Assembly (NCBI GenBank): GCA_004335635.1
Contig: QAXH01000023.1
Location: forward strand, 1-13,447
Length of the DNA: 13,447 bases
Source: Chloromonas sp. AAM2
Lineage: Eukaryota > Chlorophyta > Chlorophyceae > Chlamydomonadales > Chlamydomonadaceae
Direction of reading: 5' to 3'
Positions within the stretch are counted from its first letter, which is position 1. Every line of letters starts with the position of its first letter. Positions 1-7,297 of this stretch are shown here, one piece after another. A program made the translations under genes and the position numbers. A model generated the notes under the pieces. The model was not told the DNA's origin. It saw nothing but the letters and a program-made list of their open reading frames with translations, and did no database searches.

Positions 1-2514
1 CCCAACATGTGAGTGTGCAAGGGTTGCACTGTGGCGTTTGACAGCGATGCGGTTAGCCCTGACAAAAGCAAAGGCAGGAAGCGATATGGGTACAGAAGGC
101 AAAGGCTGAGATGTCAAGCCTGCAAGGCAGGCAAACAGTTTGTAGCTCTATTGAGGCCAAACCAGGATTGTATCACTCGCTGTTCTGATTTGATGTTTGC
201 GGCAAGCCAACAGGACCACTTTGGAAGTCGTCTGCCGACTCTATTCCAGGGTTGCGTCACTCGCTGTTTTGGGTTGGTATATTCTGTATGCTGTTTTGCA
301 TTTCAGGGGCGGCAAGAGCTGCCTGCTGCGCCAGTCCGCGCTGACCGCCATCATGGCGCAGGTGGGGTGCTTTGTGCCTGCGGACAGCTGCCGCATGACG
401 GCGCTGGACGGCGTGTTCACACGCATGGGCGCATCCGACAACCTGCTCCTCGGAAGAAGGTAAGGGCACGGGAGGGCAGGGATATGAAGCACGTGGGACG
501 AGCCACAGGGGCATGGCCGCATGGGGTCAGACTTCACAGTGGGCCACCACATGGGTGCATCGCATATTGACATCTATTAGGCATTGGTCACTTGGTTAGA
601 TGCCATTGGCTTGTGATGTGGGCACGGCTTGTCTGCGAGCCGTGTGAGCCAGCTAGGTCGGATGCCAGGGCAGCAAGTGAGGTTTGGAAAAGTCTTTTCA
701 GGGCTGATGCATTCACAGTTCAGGCCGGATGGCCCGGAGTTTAGGCCCGGAGCAAGCGGTGCCCTGGTGTGTGTCCCTGGCCGCAGCACGTTCCTTGAGG
801 AGTTGGGCGATGCGTCCTCTATTTTGGCACACGCCACCAACAGATCACTGGTCATCATGGTGAGGGATGACGGTAGTGAATCCTGGCACATACGTCTGTG
901 TGTGAGTAGGCATAAGGACACCACATCAAAAGCATGCACGCATGGTAGTGGTGGAATCCGACGCCTGCTCAAGGGAAGTACAAGGAAGGTACCTAAACAA
1001 TTGTACAGCCGGTAAATGCATACACTGGTGCCAGATTTGGAAGACCAACTGTATAAATTCGCCTCACTGTGGTGGTCTGTGGCATTTGGTGAAGTTTGAC
1101 ATTCGAGATGGGGCTTAACACCACAGGGTCCGTGCTGTGTGTGTCGGTCGGCATGTTTCGCAGGATGAGTTGGGAGAAAATCAGCTCGCCTTCCATGTTT
1201 TGCAGGATGAGTTGGGACGAGGCACAGCTACACATGATGGCGTAGCCATTGCGTCGGCAACGCTGTCACACCTTGTCACTCACATCCAGTGCTTGACTCT
1301 CTTCGTCACACACTATCCTGAGGTGGCGCAAATGGTAGACAGGTGGGTCATTTCTGACATCCCGTTGACTGATTCACCTGTTGCGTCCTAGCCTTGCATG
1401 TACCGCCAGTCACTGGGCATGTGCAGCCAGGCACTGGCATGCCTGCTGTGCTTGCTGGATGGCCAACACTAGCCTTGCATGTGTCGCCAGTCACTACCAC
1501 GCAATGTGTGCATACTGCGCTCATTGCAAGCTAACGCTGCCTGCTGTCGCGTGTGCTGCAGTCATGCCCAGCACGTTCGCGCGTACCACATGGCATATGT
1601 GCGGGACGACGAAGCATGTGACGAACAGTGCGATCCGGACGCCATGCAAGTTGGCGAGCCCACCGCCGTTAACACTGAAAAAGGGTCAGAGCTACTAGCT
1701 GGCGGGCCTGTTCCCAATACCGCTGCTATTCCACGGATCACGTTCCTGTACAAGCTGCAGGAGGGCGCGGCAGATCAGTCATTTGGCCTCAACGTGGCCC
1801 AGGTGCGAAACGCTGTGAAGTTTGTCGAAATTGACCGTGCGAGCAAGCTGCGGCGAGTTGGCGCAGTTGTGATAGCACACGAGCTTTGGCCCTGCTTGCT
1901 CGCTGTACATTTGTGTGCTCCCTGCACTGCTTCTGACGGTTATCAGTCGCAGGTGTCGAGCAAGGTGTTCAACAAGCCAGGCAAGGCCAAATTTCGCCAA
2001 ACCCTTGGACGAGTCCAAAACTGTGCATGGTCTATTTGTTCTTCAAAGCGGTCAATGCGGCACCTGAAGGGCGTAAGACGAGACATGCTGCCCTTCACGT
2101 GTTTGCAGATGGCAGGTCTGCCCCTCAAGATTGTGGAGGTCGCGGCTGAGCGTGCGACGGCACTCCAACGCGCTGCCGCAGGTCGCAAAGTCGCCACTTC
2201 CATGCAGCGGATCTCTGGGCTACTCAAGTGAGTACAAACATTGATGCTTCAACATATCCAGGCCGTTCTTCAAGTCATTGTTGTAGACTTGCGAGTTGCT
2301 AGAATCCACGAATCACTTGGTTGCTCGATATCATCATTATCACATGTCTGTTAGTCCTGGTTCAACCCACGATACTGCAGCTCACTATGAAGCGCTTCAT
2401 TCCATTGGTTGTTGATGCAGGGCGGCACGCAGTGCTGCTGATGATAAGCAGCGACGGAGTCTGCTGCAAGAAGCGTTGTGCGAGCTGCCACCCCCGACGC
2501 TAATAGGCTCATGA
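1..2514 (+). CDS. MSH3: MSH3-like DNA mismatch repair ATPase, C-terminal part (5' end outside window), 7 exons
   Basis: Exons: 1-8, 307-459, 787-859, 1206-1342, 1562-1802, 2109-2227, 2421-2514; together 825 nt, 274 residues plus TGA at 2512-2514. Seen: Walker A reads PNM|GGKS across the first intron (AT|G split). Then come the blocks VDG-like [27 protein letters not shown] (Walker B, residues 79-85), [24 protein letters not shown] and FGLNVAQ|MAGLP. Family knowledge: this is the ATPase domain of eukaryotic MutS homologues. FTRMGA-DN, the TF-EEL block and LTLFVTHYP fit MSH3 better than MSH6 or MSH2. MSH3 pairs with MSH2 (MutS-beta) in the nucleus to bind insertion/deletion loops. Odd: the near-invariant GQST reads GRST, and an acidic insert of about 40 residues lies between YHMAYV and ITFLYKL. 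Every junction keeps phase. The mismatch-binding and clamp domains would lie upstream of the window. The main doubt is the paralogue label. Confidence 0.93.
162..268 (+). repeat. Direct repeat in MSH3 intron 1
   Basis: A 23-nt stretch ending TCACTCGCTGTT occurs at 162-184 and again at 246-268 with two mismatches, 84 bp apart. The intron runs 9-306, from GTGAGT to TTTCAG. The second copy lies just upstream of the acceptor. It looks like an old local duplication; no function is evident. Confidence 0.7.
1152..1217 (+). repeat. 42-bp offset duplication of the splice acceptor and first codons of the Walker B exon
   Basis: The 24 nt at 1152-1175 and 1194-1217 are identical except for one base. Both contain TTT(C/T)GCAG followed by GATGAGTTGGGA, that is, a 3' splice site and the codons for D-E-L-G. 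The downstream acceptor (exon from 1206) restores the conserved DELGRGT. The upstream acceptor (exon from 1164) would add 14 in-frame residues and a second DELG. Confidence 0.9.
1388..1495 (+). repeat. Direct repeat in MSH3 intron 4
   Basis: Two 27-nt copies starting CTAGCCTTGCATGT and ending CGCCAGTCACT lie at 1388-1414 and 1469-1495, 81 bp apart, differing at two bases. The intron is 1343-1561. No coding capacity or known element is apparent. Confidence 0.8.
1803..2108 (+). other. MSH3 intron 5: stop-free, length a multiple of three (exitron-like)
   Basis: The intron starts GTGCGA and ends TTTGCAG. It is 306 nt (102 codons) and has no stop in the reading frame shared by exons 1562-1802 and 2109-2227, so retention would add 102 residues between FGLNVAQ and MAGLP. 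In MutS homologues these two blocks are contiguous, so removal is the expected main form. It is the only intron in the window that is fully open in frame. Confidence 0.8.
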
Positions 2515-2603
2515 TGCTCCACTGACCCAGGAACGCCAACTCGCGGCTGAGGGCGAGCTTTCCGGCAGTAGGCAGGGCCGAGTCTTCAAGTGTTCAAGGC
2601 CTC

Positions 2604-2608
2604 TGTAA
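2604..2608 (+). terminator. Probable poly(A) signal TGTAA for MSH3
   Basis: TGTAA is the usual polyadenylation signal of chlorophyte algae. This copy starts 90 nt after the MSH3 stop codon. Further copies at 2834-2838 and 2895-2899 could serve longer transcripts. Confidence 0.55.
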
Positions 2609-2859
2609 TGGACAAGCTTCACATCCATACGATTGCGACTGCCAAACCTCTTGCACACTGTTTGCTTGGCATCAGTTGTGGATCGTATGCGTGGCCAAGC
2701 GTGCAGACAATTTTTTTTGCTCGCTGTCAGGTCATGGTAGTTCAACAATTTCAAATTCATGCCTCAGAACCAATCAAAGCCTTGTTAAAGCCCATAACGG
2801 CTGTGTGCGTGATGCCCCCATGACCACACACTGTGTAACCACAACAGGCAAACTAGAAT

Positions 2860-3087
2860 TTTGCCAGTTCTGGGACAATTTGTGTGAATAGGTCTGTAAT
2901 ACTGCCAGCAACCATTGATAGGTCTGCAAGTTTGTGTGACCAATTGTTCTGAATCTCTGGAAGTCTACCACCACACTTTACACACTTTCACCAACGTAAA
3001 CTACGTATGGACGTAATTGTGAGAACACTAGCTCAGAATTGGCCAGTTTACTGGTTGTCACACAAGAAGTGTCCCAGAACTGGCAAA
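2860..3087. repeat. Imperfect inverted repeat in the convergent intergenic region
   Basis: TTTGCCAGTTCTGGGACA at 2860-2877 has a perfect reverse complement at 3070-3087. The match continues inward with TTGTGTGA-like sequence (to about 2887 and 3058) after a 2-nt gap. About 170 nt separate the arms. Short related pieces (ATAGGTCTG at 2888 and 2918, TTTGTGTGA near 2930) lie inside. It could be the remnant of a small inverted-repeat transposon or a hairpin in one of the 3' UTRs. Confidence 0.65.
2978..2982 (-). terminator. Probable poly(A) signal TGTAA for dihydroorotase
   Basis: TTACA on the + strand reads TGTAA on the minus strand, about 365 nt beyond the dihydroorotase stop. It is the first minus-strand TGTAA after that stop. 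A 3' UTR of this length would be normal for a green alga. Confidence 0.45.
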
Positions 3088-3346
3088 CATCTCTTTTTGG
3101 AAACGGAGTGGGACAACAGGTCAACTTATCAGGCTACATGTTGCGAGGCGTGGGATTGTAAGCACAGGCCAAGATCAAATGCACAGAACGTCATGTCAGA
3201 CCAATTCCGCCATTTGCAGCGGCGCGCATGTCCAATGTTGTTGATGCCAAGGTCGCGAATACCGCTCCGACCAAACGAAGAGAAGTCAGTGTGCCTGAGC
3301 TCAGGGTATGCAGGTTGCTCATTGCTCGCCATGCGCACTACTATGT

Positions 3347-6300
3347 CTATGCCAAACGCCATGGGATCTCCTGTCCCGCCCACATGGGCACCACAACAGA
3401 ATTCGCCATCTTGTACTCTTCAGGGATTGCGGTGGGCTGCTTCACAAGTGTGACCGTGCCCTGCGGACATGCATGAGCACACGTCAACAAACCCATAGTA
3501 CATGTGAAGGGCTGCAGCCATACCCTTGGCCAGGCAATCCACAGTGATTGCTGGACACCTGCCCTGCAACTGCGACATGATGATCAACAAGGAGTTTTGC
3601 AGCTGCACAGCTGTTGCAAGGCGCATGACTTGCATGTTGAAACTGCATGCTGTAACAGAGCCTGCCATAGAGCAGCTGAGCATGCAATGGTTGCCTCCTC
3701 TCACCTTGTTGCGGGGTAGGCCGTAGAAGTCCGGTCCGTTGAAGGACGCGAAGGCCTCTAGCTTGTCCAGCGCCCCCGCCTGGTCAAAGGCATGTGCGTA
3801 CAGCTCCAGGGCGATGGGGGCAGTGAACATGCCCGCACACCCACAGGCAGACTCCTGCACACAGATTGGTTGGTGAACAGAGCAAAACACCCAAACGTGT
3901 GGATGTGGTCATGCTGGCTACCGTTGTCATGCACTACATGCTGGCTACCGTTGTGGTGGTGATAGCCGGTTGATTGGTGACACCCTTGCTGGCCCACATG
4001 CCGCATGTGTGGCTACCGTCGCCATGTGGTGCTACACAATGCAGAAGCGCTATCCTGGCCTATCACTCTGCAATTGCTTATTAGATGTGAGGACGTTTAA
4101 AGCCAATGCGAGTGCTGTACGCAACACCTGCCATGAGGGTTACGTCCGTCACATGACGCCCGCGCGCATCCCTGCCTTACATGGCATGTGGAGGCCACTG
4201 TACCTTGGCCCCTTTAGGATGCGGTGCACTGTCTGTTCCTAGGAAGAACTTGGGGCTGCCGCATGTGGCAGCGCCATTAACAGCCTCTCCTGTGCAGACA
4301 GAGCAGGTACTAGAACAAACATCTGCCAACAGTGAGAGTGCTGAGCATGGTCGTGATAACTTCACACAGCAGGTGAGCACCATGTACGGTGAGATAACCA
4401 GGCTACCATGTCAGCTTGCAAATCAGGACTTCACCTGACGCTTGGCTATGTGCCAGGAACATCATTTACCATGTGAGACCATGTGCGTGTACTCACGCCT
4501 TGCAACATATCGAGTTGGTCGCAGGGTGCCTTCCATGGGCCATTTTGTCCTCGCCTAGCCTACCCTACTCACTGTGCAGCTCCCTCTTGAGTATCGGCAG
4601 GCAGTAGTTGTGCGGCCTGAGGCCCTTGACGAACAGCGCGTTGCGGTTGAGCAGCATGTGCTGAGGGGTCACGCTGGCGGCAATGTTGGCCGGAGCAGAG
4701 GACACAAACTCCGCGGCGTCCTATGAGGGGAAGGTGGGACAGGGGGTGAGCAACACAAGGCTTCTGAAGCTGACAACGACCGTAATTGCTGAGCACTTGT
4801 TCACGAATCTGTGATTGCACTCTCCAGGAAACCACAAACGCTCAGTGAAATCTCTCTTGTTCGGGCATAACGTGAATGTGCAGTGGCAGTCTCTTGCTGG
4901 CGTCCCCTTGCTGCATTGTTGACCGTGGCTGCCTACCTTGGTTGTGATGTGTTCCATGACCACCTTGAGGCTAGGCATCTTGTCCAACAGAGGCTTCTGA
5001 AGGCACGTACAAAAGTCAAAGCCAAGGAAACAATGGCGCAGGTATGGTTGGCTGTGACGTTGCAAAACCGGTCGACAGTTGAATTGAGCTCAAATTGAAT
5101 TGAGCTCAGGACCACGGCATGCAATGCCACACAGACATGCTCAGGAGACCCAGCACCAAAGAGTACCTCACACACCACCCACGGATTGCTGGACAGGTAG
5201 CCGTCTTACCAGCTTGCGCTGTATGAACACCGCCTCCCTGTCAAACATGTCCACGTCTGCATCCGTCACCTGCATGCAACGACACAGAGCATTGAGTGGG
5301 CCAGCATGATCAGATGCGGGGATCAACGGTCACAACATGAATGGGAATAACTGGTGCCCAAGATGTCGGCCACAAAATTGCAAGTGCATGCAGACTGTGT
5401 GCGGTCTAAGCAATGAATTGCAGTACAGGTGAGGTCTGACCAAGGTACTACAGTCAAAGTTTGCAGCAAGGGCAAACAACAGTGGGTGCAACCAATAATC
5501 ATCACAGCAGATGGTTTGGGAAACAACTTGGATTGGCAATACAGTTGAATGCCTCAGTTCTTCAGGCATGCAGCCCAGAAGGAGCTAAGCCTTGGCACGT
5601 GCCCTGGAAGGATGCACAATGACACAAGCACACTGACACAAGCACAAAATCACAAGGTTTGGACAACAGTCTGCCAATCTCTGTGCACTTGCAGTCCTCA
5701 TTCCTCCCCGAACAGTGACACACCTCTCCATGCACCAGCAGCAGCACACCCTGTTCCGCCATGAACGAGAGCGTGGGCATGAGCGCGGGGCTCAGCACGT
5801 CCGTCACCCCGCTGTCGCTGTTGGTTGTGGCACCCGCTGGGTACAGTTTGAAGGCCACCACTCCCGCAGCCTTAGCAGCCGCCACATCATCAGGAGTAGT
5901 TCGGTCCGTGAGGTAGCAGGTCATTAAGGGGGTGAAGTCCGAGGTGGGAGGTACAGCCGCCATGATCCGCTGACGGTAGAGTGTGGCCTGCATGTGCAGC
6001 AACGGCATGAACATGGATGAGTGGTGATGCCTTGCCCATGGTGTGTTGCGGCGACACCAATACAGTTTGCATCTAGTCATAAGGGTGGGTATGATGCATT
6101 GAGTGCGATGCATTGTGGCATGCGAGCTGGCGGCAAGTCATAATGACAGGGTAATGCAGCTGCATGCCCTGTCCTTCTCTGCAGCCTGTCAAGAATGATG
6201 TGCGCCTGGCAGCCTAGGTGCATTGTGGCATCACCAATAGAGCTTGCAAATCAGTATGATCCGTATACATGGTGCATTGTGGCAACGTCTACCAAGACTG

Positions 6301-6939
6301 TAGCAAGTAACAATGGCAGAATGTTGCAGTTGCCTGCCTTGCCCTTGTACCACATACCCAGTTTCAGTTCAGCTTGAGCTAGTAGTGAGAATGCCGGACC
6401 TTCGATTGCTGCAATGCAACGGCCGTTGCCTTGCCTCTGCCCCCAGTCTTGATAATACTGTGCTGGCCTGGCAACCTGCCCAGTCTGTCATCAATGCTCA
6501 CCGATTGGGCGTTGGTCACTGGGGGCACAAGGTTGGGCATGATGATGGCCCGTGCAAACTGGCGTGCGGTGTGAGGCACCACGCTTCGCAAAGTTTCGCC
6601 ATCTCTCACATGCAGATGCCAGTCATCAGGTCGGGTTATAGTCACGGACAGGCCAGCGGCTGGGGAGGTGGCTGCTGATACCACAGAGAAAGCTCGGCGA
6701 CCTGGTCAGCAGTGCATGCATGTGCCTGACTTCCAAGCAGATGGGTGCATGTGGTAGCACATGTTGCCATGTTTGCTTGGACAGACGAGTGACAACTTGT
6801 GTGGCTGAGGACTGGGCAGTCTGATGTGTGACAGCTCAGGAGGCTGCCGTCAGCAGCCAAGCACTGCTGTGCACCCACCTGCGGCATGACATGAGCTTCC
6901 TGTTGTGCCCACAGTCCGCCAAGCACGGCACATACGCAT
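3347..6939 (-). CDS. pyrC: Dihydroorotase (single-function, PyrC type), complete, 9 exons
   Basis: Exons on the minus strand, 5' to 3': 6939-6879, 6674-6502, 5987-5724, 5269-5210, 4996-4937, 4720-4573, 4289-4204, 3854-3705, 3460-3347; 1116 nt, 371 residues plus TAG. The enzyme cyclises N-carbamoyl-L-aspartate to dihydroorotate, the third step of pyrimidine synthesis. Seen: [10 protein letters not shown] (His40, His42), [12 protein letters not shown] (Lys125, the lysine that is carboxylated), LLVHGE (His164), [10 protein letters not shown] (His202), [20 protein letters not shown] (Asp275), [10 protein letters not shown] and [13 protein letters not shown]. All zinc-site residues known from E. 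coli PyrC are present, and length is near the 348 and roughly 377 residues of bacterial and plant forms. It is not fused to other pathway enzymes (no CAD). The ATG at 6939 gives an Arg/Ser/Ala-rich leader before the catalytic core, inferred to be an organelle targeting peptide; the codon at 6933 is another possible start. Exon 2 has tandem CAGCAG acceptors that differ by one Ala. Confidence 0.95.
3910..3955 (+). repeat. 28-bp offset direct repeat in dihydroorotase intron 7
   Basis: CATGCTGGCTACCGTTGT occurs at 3910-3927 and exactly again at 3938-3955. A weaker third copy (GTGGCTACCGTCGCCATG) lies near 4008. All are inside the intron 4203-3855 of the minus-strand gene. Confidence 0.8.
5079..5108 (+). 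repeat. Short tandem repeat in dihydroorotase intron 4
   Basis: TTGAATTGAGCTCA is present at 5079-5092 and 5095-5108. It lies inside the intron 5209-4997. No function is evident. Confidence 0.8.
5594..5646. repeat. Palindrome and short tandem repeat in dihydroorotase intron 3
   Basis: The 454-nt intron (5723-5270) contains the perfect 10-bp palindrome GGCACGTGCC at 5594-5603, with a CACGTG core. A 14-bp period tandem repeat of TGACACAAGCACA follows (5620-5632 and 5634-5646). Nothing else was recognised in this intron. Confidence 0.65.
6055..6350. repeat. Degenerate tandem duplication, about 170-177 bp, in dihydroorotase intron 2
   Basis: Intron 6501-5988 is the longest in the window (514 nt). 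Matching blocks appear in the same order in two halves: CACCAATA at 6055 and 6232, TGCATTGTGGCA ending at 6120 and 6284 (with an extra copy ending at 6230), and GCAAGT..AATG.CAG at 6133 and 6303 followed by similar GCAG-rich sequence. Offsets of 164-177 bp suggest an old duplication with later indels. Confidence 0.65.
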
Positions 6940-7297
6940 GCTGCTTCGATGATGATGTACTTGATGAGCTGCCTGTGATCAGCTGTTGGGCTTGCACGGA
7001 GGAGTGGCGGCACAGATGTTGATAATGCAATGTCCGATTATGTAACCTGTACTCGATGGCAGAGCCAATGCCTTGCAAACAAAACTTCGCTCAAAAAGGC
7101 TTTTTTCCACGTGACTAACGAAGCGACAACTGCCAATTTGGAGCTGTCCTGAAGGTACCCCGCATCTGCCTCGCCTCGGACCAGACGTAGGCTGATGGGA
7201 AAGTTGCTGCACGATGGCGCTTACGCTGCCGTTCATCCAAGACTGTTGCAAGTTTGGAATTCCGGAATGAGAAGGTGAAGTAGCTTGGCGTTACCAG
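6940..7297. promoter_or_regulatory. Divergent promoter region between dihydroorotase and the MUN-domain gene
   Basis: The two start codons (6939 on -, 7298 on +) face away from each other with 358 bp between them, so both 5' UTRs and core promoters should lie here unless an untranslated exon exists. A G-box CACGTG sits at 7108-7113. Next to it is the near-palindrome AAAAAGGCTTTTT (from 7094). No clear TATA box was seen. Confidence 0.6.
7108..7113. promoter_or_regulatory. G-box CACGTG
   Basis: CACGTG followed by AC is the classical binding core for plant bZIP and bHLH factors. It lies near the middle of the divergent promoter region, 169 bp from one start codon and 184 bp from the other. A six-base motif alone is weak evidence of use. 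Confidence 0.35.

Larger units (their letters stand above)
2515..3346. other. Convergent intergenic region between MSH3 and dihydroorotase
   Basis: This stretch of 832 bp lies between two facing stop codons (TGA at 2512-2514 on +, TAG at 3349-3347 on -). No exon with family motifs was found on either strand. It holds several TGTAA motifs on +, one on -, an A/T-richer central part and an imperfect inverted repeat. It should contain both 3' UTRs. Confidence 0.75.

Noticed and set aside
1479..2231. A single 250-codon + strand gene
   Set aside because: It is two MSH3 exons joined through the stop-free intron; its first part is the 3' end of intron 4.
2509..2760. Minus-strand frame as the dihydroorotase C-terminus
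   Set aside because: The true last exon was found at 3460-3347, with the C-terminal block [11 protein letters not shown] and an in-phase TAG.
3007..3453. 148-codon + strand open frame
   Set aside because: It overlaps the dihydroorotase last exon in antisense, has no recognisable motif, and its composition looks like intergenic sequence.
6642..7013. Minus-strand frame with [18 protein letters not shown] as a membrane protein or dihydroorotase N-terminus
   Set aside because: It lacks an ATG start in a good context and joins the catalytic exon in the wrong frame. Another frame of the same region gives a phase-matched first exon.
6828..7022. + strand frame ending WACTEEWRHRC
   Set aside because: It is antisense to dihydroorotase exon 1, with no family signal and no partner exon in phase.
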